DNA of 64,000 bases from Kingdonia uniflora (lineage: Eukaryota > Streptophyta > Magnoliopsida > Ranunculales > Circaeasteraceae), in contig JACGCM010001166.1 of NCBI GenBank assembly GCA_014058105.1, positions 186,001-250,000 on the forward strand, written 5' to 3'. The notes under the pieces were generated by a model. It made no database searches, was not told the DNA's origin, and saw only the letters and a list, made by a program, of their open reading frames with translations. The position numbers were made by a program, and so were the translations under genes. Numbering within the stretch: the stretch's first letter is position 1; every line of letters begins with the position of its first letter. Below, piece after piece: positions 19,963 to 32,134 of this stretch.

Positions 19963-22900
19963 AATAGCATGATTAAATTTCTATCCATCAATAACCTGAG
20001 GCAAGAGAAACAAGAAGTTCTCTAATGGATCAAACTGGCAATGGAAGAATTTTAAACTGGATACAAGATAATCGGGCACTAGACGCGGGATTGTAAGGCA
20101 AACTAGATGATCCAGAAAGATTAGCCCCAGACTTATCACGTAATCACTGCTGGCACAGACCCCGTCACGGTAGAGTTTGTGGCCAAGGATTTCTCTTGTG
20201 ATTCCAATGCAACTTTGGATCAAGTTCTAAGAGTTATCAGTAGCAAATTCTCAGTAGATGCATGATGTCACCTAGAAAGCATTACCAAGTAATAATTTTA
20301 CTTATTGCATAATAGTTGTTTTGCTTTATTAGTACTATCATTGATTGTGTTGGGAACTCTTTACTAGTTAGTTTGACAAAATGCTCGTGATATGTACTGA
20401 TTCAGTATCATAATTATGAGATTATTCTTTATTAATTTTGAAAATTTATTGCTTGGGAAGTAGTTAAATTCCATGTATGATAGTTCATCTACTATATACA
20501 ACCCGCCCTATGGATCTATCTGTTCATTGAACAGTAATCGATAATCGGATGAGTGGCGGCACATGTCTAAAACATATTAATACCATGCATTCGATCCTTC
20601 ATGAATATCATTGGCACGGCTAACATAATAGAAAACACTGGAAGTGTCACGCTATTACTCCTTAACGGTATGATGCGAAGTATCTAGTTCGTTTTATATA
20701 CACTAGTAAATCCAGCCAGATTTTATTAAGTTTTAAGGATATACATGATCATTGTTATCACATAAAGACGATTAGAGAAAATAAAGATAGGTTTTGGGCA
20801 TTCCCTCCATCTCTAAAGGTTAGAGCACGCTATTAGAATAGTTTCTAATATACTCCTCTGAGCTAGGATAATGAGGAAGATTATCGGGAATACATTTCGA
20901 CTTTTGTTAAGATGAGAGAAGATCCATAAAGTGTACGTGTAATGATTGCTTTCATAGAAAGTCTATTATTTGTCCTAGTATGACCATGGTGGAGTAGGAT
21001 CTCCAGCCTTTGCTCCAAACGCATCCATGGAGAGACATGTAGACCTATCTATCCACATAGTGGCTATTGTTAGACACTTAAGTATTTATAGTCATAATAG
21101 ATGCATCTTGGAGATGGTCTTACGTTTGTCTATTGCTAGCAACTAGGAATGCAACGTTAGCACAATTCCTCACTTAGATCATTTGATCACACTCAGTTCC
21201 TGGATTAACCGACCAAGCCGATGAGACTTGACGGAGCTTATGAGCTTAACTCACCAATTTTTATGATTATTTTACCACTAATGGGATAGATAATTGAACA
21301 TTGTGAGTACCCCAATCCATACCCAACTCGGGTTGGTAGAAAACTTACTAACACAATTAAGGTTAATCGTTTAGCCACTATTATTATGATGATAGCTTCC
21401 GGCTAGTATGTGGGTCATGCATTTTTGCTCCCTATAGTACTAATTAGGATTCATCTTATAGAAAATCATCAAAGTTTTCCCAAAGCAACTAGTAACTGGG
21501 TAGGATCCCAGTGTTGTTCTTCTATGCACATGTCTATATGTCGTACAGGTATCAAAGATATCCTTACAACGTACAAAGTTGGGTTCCCAATGTCAGCCTG
21601 GTATTATATGAATTATGATTCACATCTATCACTAGATATTTAAAACCTACTGGCAACGTATATAATATAGGGTAGATTGTCACTTTGATGAGACGATATT
21701 CCCAGTATTAGAGGAGATATGATAGTTAATGCTGAGGATGTTTCAAAGATTAGTTGGAAAATACCATCGTTGTCTCATCTAGATCCCTTTACATAAGTTA
21801 AGTCACAATAAGGATTAACGGATTCCAAACTTGCAATAGGTCGAAAATGAATTGCTAGACATATTCATAAACACTATTGAAATATTGTATGTGTATGTAC
21901 CTACAAGTGATGCATCTACATAGCTGAACATTCTGGAAGAATTAGTATGCATCCTGCAAACAAATTTAAGACTCGCGTTTAATACAGAGCACCATTGGAA
22001 GAAAGTATTCTGAGCTAGGGAGTTGTAGAATAAGGGACAAATATGACTAATGGTGTAGTCGGTTGATTGAGGATGGAACCACCCATTGACAAGACAATAG
22101 TAGCTACGCGGCCAGTTAATACATTACGAGACAAGCCCAGGGTGGCACATAAGTATGATAAGGAGATCTCGATCTATTAAAAGTTTGTAATGGCATAACA
22201 TAGGATCATTTAATAGTGATTTATCGACAAGGTGTTCATATTTACTGCTGTTCTCACCATCAAGGATGAGGATTCATAACCACTTATTATAAACAACTAT
22301 GTTGTTGTTGTACATTGGCCAGAGTGGGTGTCTGGAATCCAAGCATAGCTCAGCCTACTAGCATAATACAAAGTGATACCATAGAGCATGTCGGTTATAA
22401 ATGGGAATCATACAAAAACGTAATTAACTCAGAGAGATAATTAGGTTAAGGCAAGATTAGTTGCCTAGAAATTCTCTTAAAGAACTGGCATCAATTACGA
22501 TGAGACCTATTCTCCGTTTATGGATGCTATAATATTTTGGTACTGATCAATCTGTCAGTTGTCAAGGACAAGCTAGACATGCATCTTATGCAATTACCAC
22601 GTATCTATATAGGAAACTAGATACGGATATCTACATAAAGCTACCCGGGGGTATAAGTTTCTAAAAGCAACTAATCCTAATGCATACGAGGTGCGTACGT
22701 AATAAAATTGTATAAGTCACTGTTAGCTTGAAGATATTAGAGCCAATGTGACATTGTAAGTTGAATGAGTATTTGAAGGTCGGGGACTTTGCAAATAATC
22801 GTATCTATCCATGCGTTCCTATTTAGAATACATATATTGACTTAAGTCATCATAACAGTGTACTAAATGATTTGAATATCATTAGAACTCCGGGGGAGAT

Positions 22901-23032
22901 CGCAAAAGCCTCTAAATACCTTAGGAAAGAATTTAAAATGAAAGATCTTGAGGGAACCAAGTATTTTCTCAATTTGTAGATCAAACATCTTGGTAGTAGC
23001 ATACTCATACACCAAGCGATATATACAGGGAG
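19963..23032 (+). pseudogene. Copia pol relic: protease to reverse transcriptase
   Basis: Continuation of the copia element. Near 20600-20760 the reading GTANIIENTGS and LRIYMIIVI matches the pre-integrase block of copia. Near 21380-21800 an integrase C-terminal part ends in a WKIPSLSHLDP-like run. Near 22310-23030 reverse transcriptase is clear: VGYKW, RYKARLVA-type and GIDYDETYSPF blocks, LDMHLMQL, DIYIKLPGG, and KASKYLRKEFKMKDLEG. Frames shift often and stops are frequent. The relic ends at 23032 where another element begins. It is strongly decayed and not functional. Confidence 0.8.
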
Positions 23033-23760
23033 TGTTTTCTAACTGCAGGAGCCTACTCGCAGCCTTCCAAGACGAGCTGAACACTCGAAGGCTATATCGA
23101 TGCCTACCGTAAGACATGAAGCCTATTGTGCAGTAGTATACTCACATCCTCCCAAGATGAGCCGAGTACTCAAAGGCTATATCGAAGCCTATCGTGAAAC
23201 TCGAAGCCTAATGTATTTACAAATCAACCAAAACCCGTATTGAACATACATTCGAGTCCAACCAGGCTTCGACCATGTTTTGGTCCAGCTCAACATATAG
23301 TTGAAGGCAGACAACTCAACAGATAATTTAGTAGACAACTCTGGCATAGCCAACTTCTATACAGGATAGCTGCCAGAAAGGATATATATGTAACTTGACC
23401 CTTTTATGGTGACTCACCTTTCCTATCTCCTATAAATAGAGGAAGAGCTACCATGAAGGGGTTAGAAAAACTTAGCCCGCATAGCCCTAAAAGAGTGATA
23501 GAGAACCTTCGAGCGCTCTCAAAAGATTGATATTCGGTCCTCTCTTACTTAAAATTTGTAATCCCGTTCATATATACATCATCTCTTTCAAATCCTCGCT
23601 AGAGGTCGAGGAGAATACTTATTCAAGGACTCCACACAAGTATGCTTGCATAGTATACTCTATTATTTCTGTCCTAGATACTTGTGAAAACTCCTAGTCA
23701 AGCCTAACCCCCATAGTGTAAGAGCTCGGTCTCCCCTCTACGGGATTAAGCCCTTTATAT
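23033..23760 (+). repeat. 5' LTR of the second gypsy element, with an 85-bp duplication
   Basis: It starts TGTTTTCTAA directly after the copia relic and ends before the priming site. Inside, 23055-23139 and 23140-23224 are two diverged copies of an 85-bp unit containing AAGGCTATATCGA. A promoter-like TATAAATAG lies at 23431-23439 within the LTR, a plausible TATA box. No second LTR copy confirms the borders. Confidence 0.65.
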
Positions 23761-23761
23761 T

Positions 23762-23778
23762 TAGCGTTGTCTATGGGA
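23762..23778 (+). other. Degenerate gypsy primer-binding site
   Basis: TAGCGTTGTCTATGGGA differs by few positions from the TGGCGCCGTCTGTGGGA priming site of Tat-type elements, with the changes being transitions. It sits one base after the inferred LTR end. Confidence 0.65.
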
Positions 23779-25262
23779 TACCTACCCTTTTTTCTTCTAC
23801 ACACCTTCCACCAATGCCCCCACCCTCCGCTCCACCTTAGCCATAGTAGTTACCCTTGTCGATGGTATTGCCGCTCAGTTGGCCCTAATAAGTAAGCAGT
23901 TCACCCAAACGAAGAGCGTGATACAAACAAACTTCGCATCGAGCGTGAATATCGACGCCAAGAACTAGAAACCGAATGACACCGCCGTATTGAAGAAACA
24001 AGCAGATAGCATTAAGGCATCGATGAGCTACGCCACTCAGTTCGGGGACTCCAATAGGCACAAACTCATGAGGTCCTTGTTCACTTCCGAGCCCCGATAC
24101 CTTCGCGCATATTCACCCACGTACGTTTAGGTCCTCACCCCCTAAATTTAGGCACCCCCAGCCTACCTCAACACCGAAGGTTCCCCCAATTCCATACCTG
24201 AAGGTTTGACCTACCTTGACGTCCCCATTTCAAAGGATTTGAGCGATTTTACACTATGAACATCCCGACATCCTATTCGGCGTCCTGTCCAGGAATGCCT
24301 AGGGGAACATAGTTCTGAATACACCCCCGACCCGCAGCCCAACCACCAATGACCACATCGCTCACCCCCTTGAGCAGCCTACCTCACACAACAGAAGATC
24401 GATCGGCAAATCAAAGTTGTCATCTACATCAGTTCCAGCCCCACCCCCAACTTTTAGATTCGACTTAACAATCCCCTCTTTTCGAAGCTTCTCACCATCG
24501 AAGTGTCGTTAAACTTCCATACCCCCAAAATTTGCAAATATCAAAACACGGACCCCTAATCCCACGTCCTCAAGTTCTAAAACTTGTTAAGTCTTTACTC
24601 GTTGGCCGATCACATTCTTTGTTGAATGTTTCCTACTAGCCTCATCGATAGCACCCCCAAATGGTACCATAGCCTACCTAGTGGGTTCATTCGAAGCTTC
24701 GAGGAACTGTCCAATTTGTTCATATCTCACTTTGCCTTTAATAAAGACTGCGAAGTCAGGGTCGATGCCCTTTTCAGCTTTCGAAAAACCTCAGCCGAAA
24801 TACTCAAAACCTTTACAAAATAATTTTTTAGATGAATCACACAAAGTCGAGAACCTCGATTACACAAACACCGTTATTGCCTACTCAAATGCCCTACCAA
24901 ACCATATCTGAGTCAAGGAGTATATCGTCCTCCAAGGTCAATGACTACATCGACCTCAAGCGTCTCAGTGAAAGTAATTACCAGGGATAACCCCAAACCG
25001 TCAATCCCAACTGACCATGACAGTCGAGTACTACCTTGGTCGCCCTTGTCTATACCAAAACTGAGAACCGCAAGCGCGGCAACCCAGAAGATCAATCTGA
25101 TTAACCCCATAATAAATGACCAATATCGGTTCTCCCCAAACTCAATTTCTCTTTCAGCACTTTCCAACCTATCATTCAAGCCGACCCTATTTGGCGAACC
25201 CCTTATCCTATCGAAGTAAAAAAGGCCAAACTTAATTACCAAATCCACAAGTGCAACTGTCA
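23779..25262 (+). pseudogene. Gypsy gag relic
   Basis: The clear part is 24626-24840: MFPTSLIDSTPKWYHSLP, then RSFEELSNLFISHFAFNKDC, a standard capsid pattern of plant gypsy elements. The upstream part encodes Pro-rich, charged sequence in changing frames. Downstream to 25262 the plus reading is Pro- and Ser-rich. The shadow ORF at 24913-25263 on the other strand is not supported. Several stops make it non-functional. Confidence 0.7.
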
Positions 25263-25876
25263 TCCTACCAACAACTGTTATGTTTTACAAAGTTTACTTG
25301 AGATGATACCCAAAGTCGGACAACTTCACCAATACATTGTCGACCTCCCCAGTTATCTCGATGGTTCATACATCAAACCCCAGGCAACCCCAAACAATGG
25401 GCCAAACAAAGTGCACATCTTCCAGGCTCACATGATCGAAGTTAATAATATTGATAGCGGTCACACCCGAAGTAATAGGAAATAGGAAGAAGAGTATTGC
25501 AAGCTCACCTACCAGCAAAAATTTCCAGTCCTCTTACCCGAAACAAGTCACCATCCCTGACCTAAAAGTATATTTTTCATTGATTATGACATATCCCATG
25601 TTTATTTTTCCCACTCTGCTCATTTGGTCATAATGATCGAGATCTAACACATTTTCCTCCATACTATGCTTGTCGACACTGGGAGCGCAGCTGACGTATT
25701 AATTTTCCAAACAGTCAAGGCCATGCTAATTATTATCTGTTACAATATTGAACCCTTTTGGGTATCAAATACTCTCTAACACTTTCCTCATAAGCCCTAG
25801 CTTATATGGGCTTGTTAGGATCCCAGTAGGACACCCTAACCCAGTTGGGTTTTGACCTTGGGCTAGACCGAACTCC
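25263..25876 (+). pseudogene. Gypsy zinc-knuckle to protease relic, truncated
   Basis: Near 25264 a NCYVLQSLLEM-like segment suggests the gag C-terminus. Near 25670 MLVDTGSAADVLIFQTVKAM (20 residues) is the active-site segment of a gypsy aspartic protease. After 25740 the reading decays quickly and ends where the Harbinger element has inserted. Confidence 0.75.
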
Positions 25877-25879
25877 TAA

Positions 25880-25908
25880 GAGTACCCATAGTAGCTAGGT
25901 GAAGGATA
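25880..25908 (+). repeat. Left TIR of the Harbinger element
   Basis: GAGTACCCATAGTAGCTAGG and the following GTGAA pair with the right TIR over about 25 positions with a few mismatches and a small gap. TAA precedes it directly. Confidence 0.85.
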
Positions 25909-26054
25909 ACGTGGAAGGTGGATTCCCATCCTTCACCCTTATTTGAGCAAATCCACCGCACAGTAGCTAGGTGATTACGCCTACGTGGCATTGCAATATC
26001 CACCTTGAGGGTGGAATCTCCACCCTCTGGGCAGATATTTGGTAAATTGATGTT

Positions 26055-26220
26055 GCGCGGTTCTGAACTGTACTTAGGGAGTGAGCCAATGAGATGATAA
26101 CACTTGTCAAGCTTTAAGAGCTTCTATTACCGCGTAATTCTAAACTGCGCGTATATACAACGGCTGAGATTTGAGAGAGTGTGCAACGGCTAGTTCTTGC
26201 CGCGTCGTTCAGAACTGCGC
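26055..26220. promoter_or_regulatory. Three subterminal palindromes, left side
   Basis: 19-bp units at 26055-26073 (GCGCGGTTCTGAACTGTAC), 26132-26150 and 26202-26220 match the palindrome GCGCAGTTCTGAACTGCGC with 2-5 changes each. They lie 175-341 bases inside the left TIR. Likely role: binding sites for the element's transposase or Myb-like protein, by analogy with other Harbinger elements. This is inference. Confidence 0.7.
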
Positions 26221-26449
26221 GGCAAGAGCCTGAAAGTCATAGACAAAAAATGTTCATAAGGTTCCCCCTCTATACTTGGTTTTTCCCTAATCAAACTTCT
26301 TCAACAAGAAACTTAAGGACTATAAACTACTAGTTTTTTTCATTTATGAAACCCATTCATCTTCTACTCTCTTACTCTTCTACACTCAACTCATTCCCTT
26401 TAAATCTCAAAACTCAACTGTATTCTGTTGTTATCAATTTTGTCGAATC

Positions 26450-27809
26450 ATGTTTGACGAAATCATGGTTGACCTAATCATGTCTGACCCATCACTCTCA
26501 TCTTTGGAATTATCGTCCGGAAGCGAAGAGGTCTTCCGACTTCAAATTCAGATGATGCACGAGTATAACAAGATTATGGGTAAGATGGGAGAAACAGAAA
26601 AAAAAAAAAAAAAAAAAAAAAAGAGCAAGAGACGACATTATCACAGAGGCGGAGAGCTAGTAAAATGGAAAAATTGACAAGCGAAAAGGCCGTGATCATA
26701 AATTGAGGGAGTTTAGCCTTAATCGGGATTACTTCGATGACAACCCAGTCTTCAAAGGTATCTCATTTTGTTATCAATTTCATATGAGCGAAGGTGTGTA
26801 TCAACGTATTTATGATCAAATACTTTTTTCGGGCCCCTATTTTATTCAAAGAGAAAATGCCGCTAAGACAATGGGCTTATCCTCGTACTAAAAGATAACG
26901 TGCGCACTTTGCATGTTATATTACGGTACGAGCGCAGACGCCCAAGAAGAATACGTTCAGATTGGGGAGTCTACGGGCATTTTGAGCTTGAAAGAATTTT
27001 GTAAAACAATTATAACACAATTCAAAGCTTAATACCTTAGATCTCCTAATGAAAATGATACATTACACTTGTTAAAAGTGAATGGATCTTGAGGCTTCCC
27101 GGGGATGTTAGGTAGTTTAGATTGTATGCATTAGAAATGGAAGAATTGTCTTACCGGGTGGGCAAGATAATATACCGGGTATAAGAAAATCCCGACGGTG
27201 ATTTTAAAAGCGGTTGTATCGCAAGATCTTTGGATATGGCACGCATTCTTTGGGGTACCCAGTTGTAACAGCGACATGAACGGTTTGTATCAAGGGTAGC
27301 TTTTTAATAACTTGTCTAATGGAGTTACGCCGCCATGCAATTATAATATATGCACGGTACGCGGATAGAGACTATCCAAAATGGCAAAAACTTGTTCGAA
27401 CCATAAGAAATCTATCCAACGATGCCGAAAGACATTTTTTGAAGATGCAAGAAGCATGCCGGAAAGACGTAGAGTGTACTTTTGGGGTATTACAACTAGG
27501 TTTCAAATATTGGCACACGGTACGCGATTTTGAAAACCTAGTGATCTAGGAAATGTTATATACGTAAGTATAATCCTACACAATATGGTCGTTGAAGATG
27601 AACATGATACTTACATCCAGTAAATGGACATTGATCCCGAGTCTAGAAAATCTGTAAAGAATTGGAAGGCGGACTTAAATCCAAGATACGCGATCAACAC
27701 TATGGCAGAGTACATCCTGAAGGTTCATGAAATTATAAATGAAGGTGCTCATTCCCAATTACGAGATAAACTTTTCGCACATTTGTGGAATCGAAAAGGG
27801 GCGGAGTAA
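26450..27809 (+). pseudogene. PIF/Harbinger DDE transposase
   Basis: The reading starts with MFDEIMVDLIMSDPSL and ends in LWNRKGAE before the stop at 27807-27809. A run of 25 A at 26598-26622 gives a Lys tract. Family motifs in order: DYFDDNPVF; YGTSADAQEEY and IGEST (about 26920-26980); GFPGMLGSLDCMH with the first catalytic Asp (27120-27122); SQDLWIWHAFFGVP with NSDMN, second Asp; and EACRKDVECTFGVLQ with the Glu; then ILHNMVVEDEH. At least five stops or shifts separate these blocks. It would cut and paste the element together with a Myb-like partner. Confidence 0.88.
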
Positions 27810-28001
27810 TGTAGTCTTCATCATTATTTTTTTATTTTCAAAAGTAATGTATTTTGTTTCCAAGTGTTATGTTGAAGTTATAATGTATTTGTTCTACTTG
27901 ATTGAAGTATATTTTAAGGATTACGTACGATTAATAATAATTTTATTGAAATAATAAAATTACATAGAACTTAAGAACTACTATTAATGCTGAGGATTAC
28001 A

Positions 28002-29559
28002 TCAATCTTTATCACTAGAAACGTCGTCATCACTTGGACACTGCTTCTTCAACTTCTTGGAATAAAATTTAATTTGCTTCTCTAGCCAACGCCTTTATGC
28101 CGTTAGTAGGTTAGTTGTGTCCATTGTCATAACCTTAACCATATATTCCTCTTCGATGACTTTTTTTCGAGATAGCTCTACTTCACGCCTCCTTTGAATT
28201 TCAGCCTCTCTGGCCAAGTTGAGTTCCTCGCGTGCTTTACCTCTAGCTTCATTTTCCTTTTCTTCTACTCGTGTCTCTCATTCCATGCCTTCATCATGTT
28301 GGTCGCCGTCTCAAACATCTTCTTCCCCCAATAACCTATACTTGACTTTGCCGCTTCTTTTGCCTTATATTTTTTTTGGTCGTCCAGTCGTATATCCTCA
28401 CAAGAATATAGTGGTGCATCCACATCGATAGAATCATCCAAAATTACGACATTTGGACTGCCAGAAGTAGGCATTTCAGGATCGGTATTGGTAGAGTTAC
28501 CCGGGCTATCCTGAAAATTTAACTTCCTAGCGACGCTGCTGCCGGGTTGCCCGAGGTGATGAATTTGTGACCATTTTAGACACTGCTCCAAAACTTTGTA
28601 AGCCTCCCCAAATGTAAATGGCTTTTTTTTGTATTTTGTCGAATGTCTCGTATGCCATACGTTCCAAGAAATCAAGTTTCAAATTCTAATGAGTACGACT
28701 AACCTAACAAAATAAATGAAATGAGAAAAAATATATAAATACTTACGAAGTTGCCTGATCCAATGCCTGTAAAATGTCAGCTTTCAAAGACTTGAATGAT
28801 GCTTTTAAAAATCGAATAATCCTTATTGAACCGCCCCTTATACGTACAATTGACATTGTTGTATGATCGCCACATCGATTGGTTAACATAGAACGAGTTG
28901 AATTAGTCACGCACCTTGAACCAAAATATAGCGGCTTTTTAGTTGTTCGTGGTAGCGAGGTTTTGAGATACTTGAGACCAAGCGCATGCAAGATTTATGA
29001 AGTCCTTGAAAGAGCAATTTTTTGAGTTCTTGTATGTGTCTTTGTCGTTAGCAACTTCCTCCTCAGCCTCAACTACTTCCTCAACTACAACAGGTATCGA
29101 TGCCGTCTTTCTTTTAGACTTTGCATTTCCGCGCGTATTACTTCTTGTGAGAATCGGATTGAGTTCCTTGGAGATGATCGAAGAGACAACCGGTGATGTA
29201 TTGAGGTTTAAATCATTTAAACCCCATGTAGCTCTCATCGGCATAGTATTCAATCTTTCATCGGCAAAACCGGTTTGAGATGTATAATAAAAATTCCCCG
29301 GTTGAGAGTACGAGCCCGTATGAGGATCAAATTTAGGGTAATATCCTTAGTTTTGGTAATATCCTTAGGTTTGAGATTTAAATTGATTGCTGGGTGGCGG
29401 GAATAGTTGGCAAACATGGTGATCACGACATTGGGAAGGGTAAGGCATTTGTGACGGATCAAATACGTCGAATTGAGTCAGAAATATGTTCCCTTGTTAG
29501 TTCGTATTGGAGGATTGAGAGTATTTTTAAAAATTAGATTGGGAGCTTGAGGATGACAT
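28002..29559 (-). pseudogene. Harbinger ORF1: Myb/trihelix-like DNA-binding protein
   Basis: The start is MSSSSSQSNF at 29557-29559, then a Gln/Pro/Tyr-rich leader, a basic SNTRGNAKSKRKTAS segment, an acidic EEVVEAEEEV stretch and FINLACAWSQVSQNLATTNN, which matches the first helix of the Myb-like domain in Harbinger ORF1 and in NAM-associated proteins. The C-terminal part has FTFGEAYKVLEQCLKW, a Pro/Ser/Asp linker and AKSSIGYWGKKMFE, ending KKQCPSDDDVSSDKD. Stops occur near 28930 and 28690. ORF1 proteins help transposase bind DNA and enter the nucleus. It is convergent with the transposase. Confidence 0.8.
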
Positions 29560-29926
29560 AGTGGTTTTGTTTGTAAGCTAAGGAGAGAGAAGAGTGTAGA
29601 AGATAGTTAATATAAGAGTGTAGAAGATGAATGGTATTTATAGATGAAAAAAACTTGTCGTTTATAGCCGTTGAGCTACTTGGTCAACAAGTTTGTCCCA
29701 AAAATATTATATTTGTCATTACCAAATAAACCAAGTATAGAGAAGAGGTCATAAAAAACCTAAGGTTTAACATAACATATCAAAGTTTTAAACAAAACAT
29801 AGCATACTCAACGTAGTTTTAACATAGCAAATAAAAGTTTAAAATAAAATAAAGTATACTCAACGTAGTTTAAACAAAACATAAATCAAAGTTCTACATA
29901 AATCAAAGTTCTAAATAAAATATAGC

Positions 29927-31741
29927 CTAACTGGGACAACCTCTCTTCTTTTGGCGGGTACGTCTGTTACGTGCGAGACTCTCATCATAGGTACATTGCA
30001 CAACTGGATCTCTCAGGTAGGAAATGAACATCTTAGCTAGTCTCTCGAATGATCTTTTGTGCCCACCTCAGCTCCCCCTCTAACTCGGCCATGCGGTTAA
30101 TGTATTACCTTGAGTCTTTATATGCCACATACCGCATTCCTTGGGATTGATGCCATAACTCATCTACACTATACGTAGGTGGACACGGGTATGGTACCTG
30201 CATCACCGGGATCGGTATCCGTCTAAGTTCATCGCTCGTTCCCGCCATATCTATAAACCATCCCATATCATGTTGATCACCGGTCACCTGAACACCATAG
30301 TCTTGTACTCAACATCTTTCAAACCCTAATATAACTCTCGATCGTACTGCGGGAATTCCATAATTTTTTGAGGGGGTCATATGGCACACTATCTTCCCCG
30401 ATCAACTGACGTATACACTGGTCTCCTAAATATCGAAGCGTACCATTCCCATATGGGACTGAAACCAAGGGAAGGGAACCCTCTTCGTACTCAACAAATT
30501 GGCAACTCTTACCTCTGGATAGATTAATTATCTAGACCTATGCCATGATTGCCAATCTATATTGGTTTTGTCCTTTTATTCTATTATTTCTCTTATCACG
30601 GTAAAAGAATGATGGATTTCAGACCCTGAATTTGCCCTTTCATCTCTCCTCGCACCCATACAGGAATAAATATGGTTAAAATTTAAAACCTTCACCAAAT
30701 ACATTCCAACCCGATAGTACTCAAAGAACCAGAACTCAAACATAGCATAGAATCTTGTGATTGATTTCTTCACCATCCCATTCTTCAGCACTAAGACTTC
30801 ATCCAGTCCCCGATACAAATGTGCCATAATCGGCGTACCCCAGTCAAATACCGATGTACCTATGATATCGTAGTCTGTCAAAGATGCAAGATAACCCGCC
30901 GGAAGAGATGTTTACGCATTCGAGAATAAGATATTATCCATCATATAGGCAATAAATGCCCTCGTATATACTATATCCAACTCTTAGTTGTAATTGTTGA
31001 GCTGTAGATTCAAAGCCCCTTTCCACGTCTTTAAATAGGCGAGAATAATGTTACCGTACCTGATGTCAGTGTTTGTGATTCCCGGGAAAATCTTTTTTGC
31101 TTCATCCAACTTTGAATACCTCTCATCGTACGGGAATTCGTGACCCCTCCCAAAAGATATACCCGTTAGCATGACAAAGTCTAACGGCATAAAACCAAAT
31201 TCCCTGTATGGGAAGTGAAATGTATGGGTAGAAGGTCACCATTGTTCTACGAGAGCATGAATCAAGCGGTTATCCAAGTTTCCCGCCTTAATCGACATAA
31301 ATTCTTCAAAACCCATATCGTCAACAAACTTCTTCAACGTCGGATACCGCGCAATCCATTGGTACCACTTCAGTACCTTATCCAATAATCCCCTGCATTG
31401 TATTTTATCTCGATTTTGACCAAAAACACACATTAACACATTAATTTTTCATTCGGGCATTTTGTCGAACAATTGGCAATATACGTTAATAACACTTAAA
31501 TTTTATAAAAAAAACTTACCGGCATTTCCTTCGATCCAACAGAAATATGGACCCAGCTGTCCGGGAGGATATCAACTCGGTTCAACTCTTCGAGAGTTGG
31601 GGAGGGATCATTGTCGCTCGTTAGGTGTAAAGGCCACATATTTGTTACCAATTCTTTCCCCCTTCATTTTACTTTGGAGCTTGGGTCACGTCTTGTTTTG
31701 GGGTATACATAGCCTGGTCGCAGACTAGACTCTCCCGACAT
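29927..31741 (-). pseudogene. Plant mobile domain (PMD, MAIN-like) protein within the transposon
   Basis: The start is MSGESSLRPGYVYPK at 31739-31741. A first exon ends at a GTAAGT donor near 31520, and the next block begins after an AG at about 31395. Core PMD motifs: KWYQWIARYPTLKKF, LIHALVEQW, then STHTFHFPYREFGFMPLDF, VMLTGISFGRGHE and IILAYLKTW, followed by TRAFIAYMMDNILFSN and FDWGTPIMAHLYRGLD. The C-terminus is basic (RRTRQKKRGCPS). Three in-frame stops (after EQW, NNYN and SNA) and a stop in exon 1 break it. Host PMD proteins such as MAIN and MAIL1 act in silencing and genome stability; TE-borne copies are known, with unknown role. Confidence 0.82.
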
Positions 31742-31894
31742 TGTTAATGGATTAACGCGTTAAATTATGGATAAGAAAATGTTCGGTTGGGAAACTTGAG
31801 GAATAAGAGTTGGGTATGCCAAAGTTGGGTATGCTAAGAATAACACTTGTGTGAAACAAATAAAGTTTATGCCTAAAACTTGCAGGAGGATGCC

Positions 31895-32065
31895 GCGCGG
31901 TTCTGAACTGCACGGCTATTTATAAAAAATAAATAAATATGTGCCAATTCCTTATTTGTCCTTACTACGTGCAGTTCTGAACTACGCTGATGTGAAGAAC
32001 GTTTCTGATGGGGACGCATGGTTGGATCGCGAACGTTGATGACGTTGCGCAGTTCTGAACTGCGC
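31895..32065. promoter_or_regulatory. Three subterminal palindromes, right side
   Basis: 19-bp units at 31895-31913, 31969-31987 and 32047-32065. The last is perfect: GCGCAGTTCTGAACTGCGC, two 9-bp arms around a central T. Unit spacing (74 and 78 bases) is close to the left side (77 and 70), and the array begins 100 bases inside the right TIR. Confidence 0.72.
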
Positions 32066-32134
32066 GAATTGATATTCACCTTGATTTCCAAATGAACTGT
32101 TGTGGGGTGGATTGAATTCACCCTGATTTATTTC

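Larger units (their letters stand above)
1306..23032 (+). mobile_element. Old Ty1/copia retrotransposon, split by a gypsy element
   Basis: Two separated segments, 1306-3943 and 19963-23032, form one plus-strand copia element. The first holds a short LTR, a leader and gag relics. The second holds, in order, protease/pre-integrase, integrase and reverse transcriptase relics, readable only with many frame changes and stops. The Tat gypsy element at 3944-19957 lies between them, flanked on both sides by GTAAC, so it inserted into the copia gag region. The copia 3' end (RNase H and 3' LTR) is missing, cut off by the second gypsy element that starts at 23033. Extensive decay shows that this is one of the oldest layers. 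Confidence 0.8.
23033..25876 (+). mobile_element. Truncated Tat-like gypsy element (LTR, gag, protease)
   Basis: A 5' LTR of about 728 bp (23033-23760) is followed by a degenerate priming site, a gag relic and the start of the protease. Reverse transcriptase, integrase and the 3' LTR are missing. The Harbinger transposon lies immediately to the right, inserted at TAA 25877-25879, but no gypsy sequence was recognised beyond it at 32169, so the gypsy element was already truncated or its distal part is unrecognisable. Confidence 0.75.

Noticed and set aside
24913..25263. Minus-strand 116-residue ORF that looks hydrophobic
   Set aside because: Opposite to the gypsy gag relic and without any motif; treated as chance.
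26598..26622. Run of 25 A considered as a retroposed poly(A) tail
   Set aside because: It lies inside the transposase reading frame as a Lys tract, without target duplications around it; replication slippage is simpler.
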